The notes below the pieces were generated by a model. The model saw only the letters and a program-made list of their open reading frames with translations, searched no databases and was not told where the DNA came from. A stretch of 48,159 nucleotides of DNA from Odoribacter sp. (lineage in GTDB: Bacteria > Bacteroidota > Bacteroidia > Bacteroidales > Marinifilaceae): assembly GCA_020024465.1 (NCBI GenBank), contig JAHHTT010000012.1:1-48159 (forward strand), written 5' to 3'. A program made the position numbers and the translations under genes. Below, one piece after another: positions 26,218-35,267 of the stretch (positions are counted from its first letter, which is position 1; each line of letters begins with the position of its first letter).

Positions 26218-27357
26218 ATGAAAAGACAGTTATTTTTTGTTTTGGCAGTCATGCTTTTATACGCCTCCTGCCACAAGGCAGAAGAGATACTCTCTTCTGT
26301 GGAAACGGATGTGCCAGAGAATACTATAACAGGTTTTTTTCTTTTAAATGAAGGCAACATGGGAAGCAATAAGGCTACCATCGATTATTTTGACTACGAA
26401 ACAGGAGTATATACAAAGAACATTTATGCCGAACGTAATCCTGAACGTCCCAAAGAATTGGGAGATGTAGGAAACGATTTACAAATTTATGGCAATAAAT
26501 TATATGCAGTGATAAACTGCTCGCATTTTGTGGAAGTGATGGACGTGAGTAGCGTGAAACACATTACGCAAATATCAATCCCGAATTGCCGCTATATAGT
26601 TTTTAAAGATGGCTTTGCCTATGTCAGTTCGTATGCCGGTCCTGTGCAAATCGATCCGAATGCCCGTTTGGGATATGTGGCAAAAATCGATACAGCCACG
26701 CTCAAGGTGGCAGGACACTGCACAGTAGGATATCAACCTGAAGAAATGGTTATTTCCGGCAATAAATTATACGTTGCCAATTCAGGCGGTTACCGTGTCC
26801 CGAATTATGACAATACAGTGTCGGTCATTGATCTTGACCGTTTTGAAGAGGTAAAGAAGATAAAGATTGCCAACAATCTGCACCGCTTAGAAATAGACAG
26901 GAACGGCCTTCTTTACGTATCATCTCGCGGAGATTACTACAGCGAGCCTTCCCGAACTTTTATCGTGAATACGAAAACGGACGAAGTCATACAAGAATTG
27001 GCAATACCCAATAGCGAAATGTCACTTTGCGGAGATTCTCTATACATTTATAGTACGGAATGGAATTATAACACGGGTAAAAATACGATAACCTATGCTA
27101 TTTACGATATCGTCAGACAGGAAGTGATGACACGCAATTTTATAACGGATGGTACGGAAAAGGAAATCCGGATTCCTTATGGCATTGCCGTCAATCCCGA
27201 GAATGGCGATTTTTATATCACTGATGCCAAAGACTATGTTACTTCCGGGTGTCTGCACTGTTATTCCAGAGACGGCATCCGCAAATGGTCTGTAATAACG
27301 GGAAATATTCCCGCACATTTTGCATTTACCCGAAAAAAACTTCAACCAGTTAAATAA
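26218..27357 (+). CDS. BtuG-like cobalamin-binding surface lipoprotein (YncE/DUF5074 beta-propeller)
   Basis: The ATG at 26218 gives 379 residues with the lipoprotein signal MKRQLFFVLAVMLLYASCHK. An upstream start at 26173 overlaps the preceding gene and hides the signal. The mature part repeats beta-propeller blades, with phrases such as GFFLLNEGNMGSNKATIDYF, LQIYGNKLYAVINCSHFVEV, KLYVANSGGYRVPNYDNTVS and IAVNPENGDFYITDAKDYV. This is the YncE-like/DUF5074 pattern of BtuG, the surface lipoprotein that captures cobalamin with very high affinity for BtuB in Bacteroides. The riboswitch upstream supports that role. The match to BtuG is from recall of the family. Confidence 0.85.
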   Translation: MKRQLFFVLAVMLLYASCHKAEEILSSVETDVPENTITGFFLLNEGNMGSNKATIDYFDYETGVYTKNIYAERNPERPKELGDVGNDLQIYGNKLYAVINCSHFVEVMDVSSVKHITQISIPNCRYIVFKDGFAYVSSYAGPVQIDPNARLGYVAKIDTATLKVAGHCTVGYQPEEMVISGNKLYVANSGGYRVPNYDNTVSVIDLDRFEEVKKIKIANNLHRLEIDRNGLLYVSSRGDYYSEPSRTFIVNTKTDEVIQELAIPNSEMSLCGDSLYIYSTEWNYNTGKNTITYAIYDIVRQEVMTRNFITDGTEKEIRIPYGIAVNPENGDFYITDAKDYVTSGCLHCYSRDGIRKWSVITGNIPAHFAFTRKKLQPVK

Positions 27358-27365
27358 TTTTCAAC

Positions 27366-28952
27366 ATGAAAAAAGTTTTATTCTTATTGATTGCCACAAC
27401 CGTTTTACTTTCTTGTGACAAAAACGATGAAGTAGCACCACTTCCAATAATAAACGGAGTGACTATTTCTGATGATTTTAATCCTCAAATCTCATCACTG
27501 CCTGCTGGTGATTCGCTAAAATTTTCTATTGATGTAAAAAATGCAATTTCCTGTCAATGGTTTGTCAATCAGAAATTAGCAGGAGAGGGAAGCACTTTTG
27601 TTTTTGCACCTACCACACGCGGTGATTATAAAATAAAAGTCATTGCACTAAGTGAGAATAAGCAAGAAAAGGAATTTGAGGTAGGAACGATAAAGGTTGT
27701 CGATCCTGTTCCCATGGTATCAGGGATGACGTGCAATGGAGAAGCCATTGAAGGAAACATGATAACGGCAGAGGTCGGGAAGGCCGCAAAACTGGAACTA
27801 CAGTGTACGAACGCAGATGCAGTCTCCTGCATCTGGAACGTGGACGGGCAAATTATAGAAGGAATTGAATCCCTGGAGTACACCTTTACGGCAGAATGGT
27901 CCGGAACACACAACATTAATATACAATTGAAAAATCAAGACGGAGCGATGATTGAAAAAGCGTATATCCTGACAGCAGTCGGTCCGTACAAAAATATGCC
28001 TTTATTAATTCTAGAAAGTGATCCCGGCATGAGTTACGGAGGTGTTGATGTGATAACGGACGGAGGTGTAAAAAAAGGTCAGTTCCATTTTGTGAATAAA
28101 ACTCATATTCCTGCTTCTATAAATGATGCTGCAATTTTTGAAAACAGCATTTATTTTTTATCCACAGTTGAAGATTTTATTTGCGAAGCAGATGTTCAAA
28201 CTCTCAAGCTGAAACGCAAAATAAAAAATACATCCCCAAACAAGGCAACTCCTCGCAGATTGATCATAGCAAACAGTACCAAGGCATATGTAACACTTTA
28301 TAATCCATATGATTCAAAACAGGGAGGCATTTTACCCATTGATCTTGCTCAAGGAAAAACGGAAAAGATAATTGATATGTCTGGAATATTTGACGGAGAG
28401 ATGCTAGTCCTTGACGGGAAAGTTATTTTTGGAGCCGGTAATAAATTACAATACATCAATCCGGCAACAAATAAAGTGACATTAATCAAAGAGTTTGATG
28501 AAAAATCCTCCATCAAGGGCATTGAGTTGGGCAAAGATAATCAGCTATACATCCTTGCTTCTATAGGAAACAAATCCCGGATGACAGGGATGAACCCGTC
28601 TTCTTTCACCGTTGAATCTACGGTGGATATGGATGTGGAAATTAGCAATACAGCAGCTTTATGTTCGTCTACAAGCCAAAATAAACTTTATTTTGTTTCT
28701 ACCGGCAGCAATTGGGGAGCAACGAGTAAAATATATTGCTATGACGCAGATCTAAAAACAGCTGCGATATTTGAAAATCCACAAAAAGCAATGTATGGTT
28801 ATATGACAATATCCGCAGATGGGACAACACTTTATTTTCCCTGGAACGAATATTACACTTCGTATGGCTTTATAGCATATTCATTAAATGGTGGAAATTC
28901 ACAAAAATATGATTGTGAAGGTAATGCTACCTGCAAAGCAATTCACAAATAA
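27366..28952 (+). CDS. Lipoprotein with two Ig/PKD-like domains and a BtuG-like beta-propeller
   Basis: This 528-residue lipoprotein has the signal MKKVLFLLIATTVLLSCDKN (lipobox LLSC). Residues about 25-115 and 118-205 look like two Ig/PKD-like domains (SCQWFVNQKLAGEGSTFVF and SCIWNVDGQIIEGIESLEY are equivalent strands). Residues about 210-528 form propeller blades of DUF5074 type (SINDAAIFENSIYFLSTVED, KVIFGAGNKLQYINPATNKV, QNKLYFVSTGSNWGATSKIY). It starts 8 nt after the BtuG-like gene. A second cobalamin or corrinoid receptor with different specificity, or a structural partner of the first, is the natural reading; neither is shown by sequence alone. Confidence 0.8.
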   Translation: MKKVLFLLIATTVLLSCDKNDEVAPLPIINGVTISDDFNPQISSLPAGDSLKFSIDVKNAISCQWFVNQKLAGEGSTFVFAPTTRGDYKIKVIALSENKQEKEFEVGTIKVVDPVPMVSGMTCNGEAIEGNMITAEVGKAAKLELQCTNADAVSCIWNVDGQIIEGIESLEYTFTAEWSGTHNINIQLKNQDGAMIEKAYILTAVGPYKNMPLLILESDPGMSYGGVDVITDGGVKKGQFHFVNKTHIPASINDAAIFENSIYFLSTVEDFICEADVQTLKLKRKIKNTSPNKATPRRLIIANSTKAYVTLYNPYDSKQGGILPIDLAQGKTEKIIDMSGIFDGEMLVLDGKVIFGAGNKLQYINPATNKVTLIKEFDEKSSIKGIELGKDNQLYILASIGNKSRMTGMNPSSFTVESTVDMDVEISNTAALCSSTSQNKLYFVSTGSNWGATSKIYCYDADLKTAAIFENPQKAMYGYMTISADGTTLYFPWNEYYTSYGFIAYSLNGGNSQKYDCEGNATCKAIHK

Positions 28953-28965
28953 AAATCAACAGAAT

Positions 28966-30720
28966 ATGAAAAAGATTATATTTATTCTTGCCATGGCATG
29001 TATATTAATGGCATGCAACAAAGAGAATCAGGATAATAATACATCGATCAAGAGTATTTCCATTCCCAGCACTCTAGGAATGAATGTCTTGCAGACACAA
29101 AAACTGGAAGTTGATATTTTTCCTGATAATGCCGGTCAAAACGCCGAATTTATCTGGTCAAGTTCCGAACCAGACATTGCAACGGTTGATTCTATCGGTA
29201 ATGTTACAGCATCCGCTATCGGAAGTTCGATTATTACAGTTACTCTGAAAAAGAATCCGGCAATATCGGCAAAATGCAATATTGTTATATCAAATGATAT
29301 CGTTGAAATCAAAGATCAAACTTTTCTATCTTGGTTATTGGACTATGATCAGAATAATGATGGATTTATTCAAAAAAACGAGGTCATCGGAGTAAAGGAG
29401 TTGCTAATAGCCCAACGCAAAATAAAATCGCTTGCCGGAATAGAATATTTTGTAAATTTAGAACTACTTGATTGCTCGCACAATGAATTGACGGAACTGG
29501 ATTTATCGAAAAATACCGCATTAAAAGAAATTTATTGTTACGGAAATAAAATAGATACCATTAATGTATCCAACTCAGAGGCATTGGAAAAATTCAATTG
29601 TTCAAACAATCGGATTCGTTCAATTGATGTTACGCATAATCCGAAACTGAAATATCTCGACTGTTCTATGAATAACGGTAGCATGACAAGTGATAATTAC
29701 GGAATACAGAAAATTGACGTGACAAAAAATCCTGAACTGGAAGTGCTTGAAGCAAATTATTTACATATATCAAATATAGATGTGACAAAAAATCCGAAAC
29801 TGAAAAAGTTGGATATAGGACTTAGTTGCTATACGTTGGAAAATAAATTTAAACCTATCGAAGAAATCGACTTGAGTAATAATCCTGAATTGGAATATCT
29901 AAACTGTATGGGAGGGAACGAACCTGAAACCGGTTTAAAATTTCTTGATCTTAGCCATAATCCAAGACTTCTGGCATTGAATACTTATGGAAACCCAAGA
30001 TTGACGAAACTGGATTTAAGCAAAAATATAAATTTAAACAGCCTTAATTGCTCGCACAATGCGCTTCAAGAACTGGATTTAACCAAATGTGTAAACATCG
30101 AATCGGTTTTATGCGAATGGAATCAGTTGGAGACTCTTGATTTAAAAAAATGTACTGAATTGAAACACTTGAATTGCGCCAATAATATGATTAGGGAACT
30201 TGATTTCAGCAATACCCAACTAGGGTATCTTTTGGCCCAGAATAACAAAATTGAAAAAATCAATATGGGAAACAAAACTTTTTCTACCCCAGCACCCTCC
30301 ACAACAGGAGACAGTCCCAGACCTTACCTTTACATGAAATTGAACGATAATCTTATTTCTGATATCGATTTAAGCAAGCAAAAATATCTGAATTGGATAG
30401 AGATAAACAACAATAAACTCGAACGTCTGGATGTCAGCCAATGTGAACAATTAGGCGGATTATATTGTGATAATAATCAACTTGTGGAATTGAATATAGA
30501 AGGACTTAAAAGGATGTATGAATTACAATGCCGGAACAATAAACTGACAGGAACACTGGATATTTCAGCTCTATCTCTTTCAAAAATGCACACAGAAGGA
30601 AATCAACTGGAAAATATAAAGGTTGAAAAAGGATTTAAACCTGATGAAATGTATTTCTTTGAAGGGAAAAGTTTTCCCTGTTATACGAAAGACCATCAAA
30701 CCAAATGGATTTTTAAATAA
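28966..30720 (+). CDS. Surface lipoprotein with Ig-like (BIG2), EF-hand and leucine-rich-repeat domains
   Basis: The ATG at 28966 gives 584 residues with the signal MKKIIFILAMACILMACNKE (lipobox LMAC); an open start at 28888 overlaps the previous gene and is not used. A BIG2-like domain spans about 24-105 (AEFIWSSSEPDIATVDSIGN, then VTASAIGSSIITVTL). A canonical EF-hand loop DQNNDGFIQKNE follows near residue 124, with ligands at positions 1, 3, 5 and 12. Leucine-rich repeats of about 21 residues then fill the remainder (LELLDCSHNELTELDLSKN is the type unit). It begins 13 nt after the previous stop, in the riboswitch transcript. LRR proteins usually bind proteins or surfaces; a role in cobalamin capture is unusual and is inference. 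Confidence 0.85.
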   Translation: MKKIIFILAMACILMACNKENQDNNTSIKSISIPSTLGMNVLQTQKLEVDIFPDNAGQNAEFIWSSSEPDIATVDSIGNVTASAIGSSIITVTLKKNPAISAKCNIVISNDIVEIKDQTFLSWLLDYDQNNDGFIQKNEVIGVKELLIAQRKIKSLAGIEYFVNLELLDCSHNELTELDLSKNTALKEIYCYGNKIDTINVSNSEALEKFNCSNNRIRSIDVTHNPKLKYLDCSMNNGSMTSDNYGIQKIDVTKNPELEVLEANYLHISNIDVTKNPKLKKLDIGLSCYTLENKFKPIEEIDLSNNPELEYLNCMGGNEPETGLKFLDLSHNPRLLALNTYGNPRLTKLDLSKNINLNSLNCSHNALQELDLTKCVNIESVLCEWNQLETLDLKKCTELKHLNCANNMIRELDFSNTQLGYLLAQNNKIEKINMGNKTFSTPAPSTTGDSPRPYLYMKLNDNLISDIDLSKQKYLNWIEINNNKLERLDVSQCEQLGGLYCDNNQLVELNIEGLKRMYELQCRNNKLTGTLDISALSLSKMHTEGNQLENIKVEKGFKPDEMYFFEGKSFPCYTKDHQTKWIFK

Positions 30721-30906
30721 ACACTGTACAGGAAAGATATGTACTGCTTTTCCGTAGCGTTTTTTTCAAGAAAGTCCTCCGTATCCTATACAAATATGAA
30801 TTCAGCCGATGCCACACCTTGCATATCTGCCATTGTCAGCAAAGGGAGCGCTAATTAAAACAATCAATGATAGAAAATATCATACAACATCGATAAGTTT
30901 TATAAT

Positions 30907-30941
30907 AAGAAACCGGCTTAAAAAGCCGGTTTCTTATCTTT
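30907..30941. terminator. Bidirectional stem-loop between the riboswitch operon and metG
   Basis: A perfect 13-bp stem, AAGAAACCGGCTT (30907-30919) with AAGCCGGTTTCTT (30923-30935) and a 3-nt loop, is followed by ATCTTTTT on the plus strand. It lies just past the metG stop at 30954 and may serve both converging transcripts. Confidence 0.75.
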
Positions 30942-30953
30942 TTATAATAGATT

Positions 30954-32984
30954 TTATCTGATTTCAGAACCCGGTTTCACTTCTTTATCCGGACGAACAA
31001 ATGCCAATGCTCCGTCAGCATTCTCAGCCATAAGAATCATTCCCTGCGATTCAATACCTTTCAATTGTTTAGGTTCCAAATTCACAAGAATACTTACCTG
31101 CTGCCCTATCACTTCTTCCGGCGTATAATATTCTGCAATACCTGAGACAACCGTACGGGTGTCAATACCGGTATCGATAGTCAGTTTCATCAACTTTTTG
31201 GTCTTTGCCACTTTTTCTGCAGCCACGATACGCCCTGCACGAATATCCATTTTGGCAAAATCATCAAAAGCAATATTTCCTTTTGCCGGAGCAACCTGTG
31301 CATTGGCTATCTCATTTGCCTTTTTAGTTGCCAACAAACGGTCTATTTGCTTTTGTATCTGCTCATCCTCAATCTTATCAAACAAAAGTCCCGATTCATT
31401 CAAATTATGTCCTTCCGGCATCACGTCATCACCCATTTCCGCCCAGGCAATCGGCTCAATATTCAAAAACTCCCGCAATTTAGCAGCACTGAACGGTATA
31501 AACGGTTCTGTCAATGTCGACAAGTCTGCAGCGATCTGTAAACAGACATTCAAAATAGTCTTTACACGAGCCTCATTTATCTTGATCAGCTTCCAAGGCT
31601 CTGTATCCGCCAAATATTTGTTACCGAGACGGGCAAGATTCATACACTCTTTCAAGGCGTCACGGAAATGAAATGTGTCCAGATTTTTTTCTACACGCTC
31701 AATAATCTGCGGAATCTCTGCCAACACCTCTTTATCGTATTCATTCAATTCAACCCGCTGCGGCACTACTCCCCCAAAATACTTATGAGTTAAAACCAAA
31801 GCCCGATTGATAAAGTTTCCATAGATGGCAACCAATTCATTGTTATTACGAGCCTGGAAGTCTTTCCAAGTAAAATCATTATCCTTCGTTTCCGGTGCAT
31901 TTGCCGTCAAGACATAACGCAACACATCCTGTTTACCCTCGAAATCACGAAGATATTCATGCAACCATACAGCCCAATTACGAGAAGTCGAAATCTTATC
32001 TCCTTCCAGATTCAAGAATTCATTTGCAGGAACATTATCCGGCAAAATGTAGCTCCCTTCGGCTTTCAACATTGCGGGGAAAATGATACAGTGAAACACA
32101 ATATTATCCTTACCGATAAAATGAATCATCCTTGTTTCCGGATCTTTCCAGTATTTTTCCCATTCGGGAGTCAAATCCTTAGTTGCCGAAATATATCCAA
32201 TCGGAGCATCAAACCATACATACAATACTTTACCTTGTGCATCCTCCAGTGGCACAGGCACTCCCCAATCCAAATCGCGCGTTACGGCACGTGGCTGTAA
32301 CCCATTATCCAACCAAGATTTACATTGCCCGTATACATTCGGTTTCCACTCTCTGTGTCCTTCCAAAATCCATTCTTTCAACCATGTTTCATATTGGTCC
32401 AACGGAAGATACCAATGCTTGGTTTCTTTTAATTGCGGAGTATTGCCGGTTATGGCAGACACAGGATCAATCAAATCGGTAGCATTCAAACTAGTACCGC
32501 AAGCTTCACACTGGTCTCCATAAGCACGTTCATTACCACAATGAGGACACTTGCCGACAATATAACGATCAGCAAGGAACTGTCCGGCTTTTTCATCGTA
32601 AAACTGCATAGAAGTCTTTTCGATAAATTTACCTTCATCATATAGCTTTTTGAAAAAATCCGATGACAATTCATGATGGGTCTTTGAACTTGTGCGAGAA
32701 TATATATCAAATGAGATACCGAACTCTGCAAAAGAATCTTTGATTATCTTATGATAACGGTCAACAATATCCTGTGGAGTTACTCCTTCTTTCTGTGCTT
32801 TAATTGTAATAGGCACTCCGTGTTCATCCGAACCGCCAATAAATATCACCTCTTCTCCTTTTTGCCGCAAATAGCGTACATAAATATCCGCCGGCACATA
32901 AACACCAGCCAAATGTCCGATATGGACAGGACCGTTGGCATAAGGCAATGCCGTCGTAATCAGATTCCTTTTGAATTTTGTCAT
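30954..32984 (-). CDS. metG: Methionyl-tRNA synthetase
   Basis: This 676-residue enzyme attaches methionine to tRNA(Met) in the cytosol. The class I HIGH motif is in PYANGPVHIGHLAG (14-27). The zinc knuckle is CPHCGNERAYGDQCEAC (146-162), the KMSKS equivalent is KISTS (330-334), and a C-terminal EMAPII-type tRNA-binding domain starts near residue 573 (FDDFAKMDIRAGRIVAAEKV). The two-part layout and length are usual for Bacteroidota MetG. A TACCTTTG -7 element lies on the minus strand at 33023-33030. It is transcribed alone. Confidence 0.98.
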   Translation of the reverse strand: MTKFKRNLITTALPYANGPVHIGHLAGVYVPADIYVRYLRQKGEEVIFIGGSDEHGVPITIKAQKEGVTPQDIVDRYHKIIKDSFAEFGISFDIYSRTSSKTHHELSSDFFKKLYDEGKFIEKTSMQFYDEKAGQFLADRYIVGKCPHCGNERAYGDQCEACGTSLNATDLIDPVSAITGNTPQLKETKHWYLPLDQYETWLKEWILEGHREWKPNVYGQCKSWLDNGLQPRAVTRDLDWGVPVPLEDAQGKVLYVWFDAPIGYISATKDLTPEWEKYWKDPETRMIHFIGKDNIVFHCIIFPAMLKAEGSYILPDNVPANEFLNLEGDKISTSRNWAVWLHEYLRDFEGKQDVLRYVLTANAPETKDNDFTWKDFQARNNNELVAIYGNFINRALVLTHKYFGGVVPQRVELNEYDKEVLAEIPQIIERVEKNLDTFHFRDALKECMNLARLGNKYLADTEPWKLIKINEARVKTILNVCLQIAADLSTLTEPFIPFSAAKLREFLNIEPIAWAEMGDDVMPEGHNLNESGLLFDKIEDEQIQKQIDRLLATKKANEIANAQVAPAKGNIAFDDFAKMDIRAGRIVAAEKVAKTKKLMKLTIDTGIDTRTVVSGIAEYYTPEEVIGQQVSILVNLEPKQLKGIESQGMILMAENADGALAFVRPDKEVKPGSEIR

Positions 32985-33022
32985 ATAGTTTTTTCTTGAT
33001 TTTCAACAAAAATTACAAAGTG

Positions 33023-33030
33023 CAAAGGTA
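33023..33030 (-). promoter_or_regulatory. Probable -7 element of metG
   Basis: On the minus strand this reads TACCTTTG, a match to the TAnnTTTG consensus, 39 nt before the metG start. Confidence 0.5.
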
Positions 33031-33041
33031 AGAAATTATTG

Positions 33042-33068
33042 AAAAATGAAAATTCAAAAATGAAAATT
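33042..33068. repeat. Two 13-bp direct copies in a divergent promoter region
   Basis: AAAAATGAAAATT occurs at 33042-33054 and again at 33056-33068, between metG and the LD-carboxypeptidase gene. The A-rich motif resembles the complement of the TTTTCAA repeat found before the MATE gene. Confidence 0.6.
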
Positions 33069-33071
33069 ACT

Positions 33072-33079
33072 TATCTTCG
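33072..33079 (+). promoter_or_regulatory. Possible -7 element of the LD-carboxypeptidase operon
   Basis: TATCTTCG differs from the TAnnTTTG consensus by one base and lies about 33 nt before the ATG at 33113. Confidence 0.4.
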
Positions 33080-33112
33080 CACACCGAATTAACCTTTTAT
33101 ATTTTATTGTAT

Positions 33113-34009
33113 ATGTTCAGGCCTCCTTATCTTCAACCCGGTGACCATGTTGCTTTGGTTTCTCCTGCCGGTTTCATTGCCCCTTCCTATGTGACAGCAG
33201 CAGCCAATCTCCTGCGCAATTGGAATCTATGCCCGATCATCGGTCCGCACGCAACATCTATCGATGGCTACTTTGCCGGTACAGATGAACAACGCATACA
33301 AGATATGCAATGGGCGATGGATACAGAAGATATCCGAGCGATATTCTGCACCCGTGGAGGCTATGGCAGTATGCGCATTGTAGAACAATTGGATTATTCG
33401 ATTTTTCAAGGTTCGCCCAAGTGGCTTATCGGCTTTAGCGATATTACTGTTTTTCATGCCAAACTAAATACATTAGGAATTGAAAGCCTACACGCTCCCA
33501 TGCCCAAAAGTTTTGAAAACACTCATCCGGATGCTATGCAGCGATTGCACGATTTTCTTTTCGGGAAAGTCACTCACTATTGTCTACCGGGACATCCGTT
33601 CAATCGGGAAGGTGCGGTACAGGCCGAATTGATCGGAGGAAATCTGACTTTGCTCCACTGTATCCGTTCAACCAGTCTGGAATGTAAGCATCAAAGCCCC
33701 ATCCTCTTTATTGAAGACGTAAATGAGAATCTGTATTCTATTGACAGAATGGTACAAAGTCTAAAATTATCGGAAAGATTCGAACGACTTCAAGGTTTGA
33801 TTGTAGGCACATTTTCAGAAATGAAAGGTTTGAATTTCGGAAAGACAGCTGAAGAAATCATCCATGAAGTAATGGATGACTATACCTATCCTGTATGTTT
33901 CGGTTTCCCTGCCGGACATATCGCAGACAATTATCCGCTAATCATGGGTTCAACCATCGAAATGACAGTTACCTCCAAAGAGACCGTCATTCGTTTTGAA
34001 AACGATTAA
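33113..34009 (+). CDS. LD-carboxypeptidase, peptidase family S66
   Basis: This 298-residue cytosolic peptidase starts MFRPPYLQPGDHVALVSPAG at the ATG at 33113; a TTG two codons upstream is also open but unlikely. The S66 catalytic triad is visible: the serine in RGGYGSMRI (near residue 85), the glutamate in LFIEDVNEN (near 203) and the histidine in PAGHIADNYPL (near 274). The family removes the terminal D-alanine from murein tetrapeptides during recycling, or acts on related peptides. It is first in an operon with gldH, trmB and mnmA (14, 8 and 12 nt gaps). The substrate cannot be settled from sequence. Confidence 0.93.
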   Translation: MFRPPYLQPGDHVALVSPAGFIAPSYVTAAANLLRNWNLCPIIGPHATSIDGYFAGTDEQRIQDMQWAMDTEDIRAIFCTRGGYGSMRIVEQLDYSIFQGSPKWLIGFSDITVFHAKLNTLGIESLHAPMPKSFENTHPDAMQRLHDFLFGKVTHYCLPGHPFNREGAVQAELIGGNLTLLHCIRSTSLECKHQSPILFIEDVNENLYSIDRMVQSLKLSERFERLQGLIVGTFSEMKGLNFGKTAEEIIHEVMDDYTYPVCFGFPAGHIADNYPLIMGSTIEMTVTSKETVIRFEND

Positions 34010-34023
34010 ACACCTGTGATACC

Positions 34024-34497
34024 ATGAGACGTTATTATACTACCTGTTTGTTCATCATACTGACTGTTGCCTGCCAATCAGTTCCAGCCTTTGAGAGTTA
34101 TCAAGAATTATCCGGAGAGAGTTGGGAGAATAATCATGTATTAGAATTTAATGCCCACATTCCGGATAGCGGTCTATATCAGGTAACGTTACATATACGG
34201 CATACCAGTAATTTTGAAATGACAAACCTCTGGTGTATTATCAGTACCCGCAGCCATGCTTCTCAACAATTACATGATACTGTCAATATAAAAATAGCTT
34301 CCCCATCGGGAAACTGGCTTGGCAAAGGAGGGCAAATCAAAACAGTAAGTCAAATCATCAATAAAAATCCCGTAACTCTCCCACAGGGAAACGTTCTATT
34401 CCGAATAAAACAAGGCATGCAATCTGAAAATCTGCGAGGAGTAAAGAACGTTGGCATACGAATAGAAAAGGTAAAAGATAATATTTCGTCCAGATAA
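34024..34497 (+). CDS. gldH: GldH-like gliding motility lipoprotein
   Basis: This 157-residue lipoprotein has the signal MRRYYTTCLFIILTVACQS (lipobox TVAC). The order of ESYQELSGESWENNHVLEF, the central HIRHTSNFEMTNLWCII, SPSGNWLGKGG and the late LPQGNVLFRIKQGMQSENLR is typical of GldH. In gliding Bacteroidota GldH is needed for movement and secretion; many non-motile gut members keep it with an undefined envelope role. It lies within the LD-carboxypeptidase/trmB/mnmA operon. Assigned by recognition of the family pattern. Confidence 0.85.
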   Translation: MRRYYTTCLFIILTVACQSVPAFESYQELSGESWENNHVLEFNAHIPDSGLYQVTLHIRHTSNFEMTNLWCIISTRSHASQQLHDTVNIKIASPSGNWLGKGGQIKTVSQIINKNPVTLPQGNVLFRIKQGMQSENLRGVKNVGIRIEKVKDNISSR

Positions 34498-34505
34498 CAT
34501 CAAAA

Positions 34506-35255
34506 ATGGCAAAAAACAAATTAGCAAAATTTGCGGAGATGGATACTCTCCCGAATGTATTTCAACCCAAACACATGGACATTCTCCATAACGATTACCG
34601 TTTCAAAGGTCTATGGCATCAAGAGATTTTTCATAACGACCATCCTTTAGTCCTTGAAATAGGCTGCGGAAAAGGAGAATATGCGGTGGAATTAGGCAAA
34701 TTATATCCGGAAAAAAACTTTATCGGACTTGATATCAAAGGAGCCCGCATGTGGAAAGGAGCGAAAACTGCATTGGAAGCAGGGCTGGGCAATGTCGCCT
34801 TCATCCGTATGTATGCAGAAATGTTGGCATCAGTATTTGCACCAGGCGAAGTATCGGAAATATGGATTACTTTTCCGGATCCTCAAATGGCAAAAGCTCG
34901 CAAGCGATTAACGGGAACCCGTTTTCTAACGCTTTATCAGAAGATCCTGTCATCTGACGCAATCATTCACCTAAAGACAGATAGTCCCTTTCTCTATACA
35001 TACACCAAGGAACTGATATGCCTCAATCAGCTTCCCATGTTTGTCAACACCGACAACCTTTACGGTAGCGAAATAGATGACAAAATACTAAGTATCAAAA
35101 CATTCTACGAAAAACAATGGCTTTCGCGTGGGAAACAGATAAAATACATCCGTTTTTCCCTCGGCAATACTCAGACCTTGGCTGAACCAGAAGTAGAGAT
35201 TGAACGGGATGATTATCACAGCGAAACCCGCTATATGGTAAACCCGAACAAATAA
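34506..35255 (+). CDS. trmB: tRNA (guanine-N7-)-methyltransferase
   Basis: This 249-residue enzyme makes m7G46 in the tRNA variable loop using S-adenosylmethionine. The SAM-binding motif is LEIGCGKGEYAVELGKLYP (near residue 50) and the acidic loop after it FIGLDIKGARMWKGA. The substrate-side motif ITFPDPQMAKARKRLTG (near 122) is the Bacteroidota form of the usual FPDPWPKKRH. The length is normal. The ATG follows gldH by 8 nt. Confidence 0.95.
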   Translation: MAKNKLAKFAEMDTLPNVFQPKHMDILHNDYRFKGLWHQEIFHNDHPLVLEIGCGKGEYAVELGKLYPEKNFIGLDIKGARMWKGAKTALEAGLGNVAFIRMYAEMLASVFAPGEVSEIWITFPDPQMAKARKRLTGTRFLTLYQKILSSDAIIHLKTDSPFLYTYTKELICLNQLPMFVNTDNLYGSEIDDKILSIKTFYEKQWLSRGKQIKYIRFSLGNTQTLAEPEVEIERDDYHSETRYMVNPNK

Positions 35256-35267
35256 ACAAGAAAAAAA

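Noticed and set aside
31159..31671. 170-codon plus-strand frame within metG
   Set aside because: Antisense shadow of metG, which has all motifs intact.
33107..33112. TTG start two codons before the LD-carboxypeptidase ATG
   Set aside because: The ATG at 33113 gives a normal start and the extra residues are not expected in the family.
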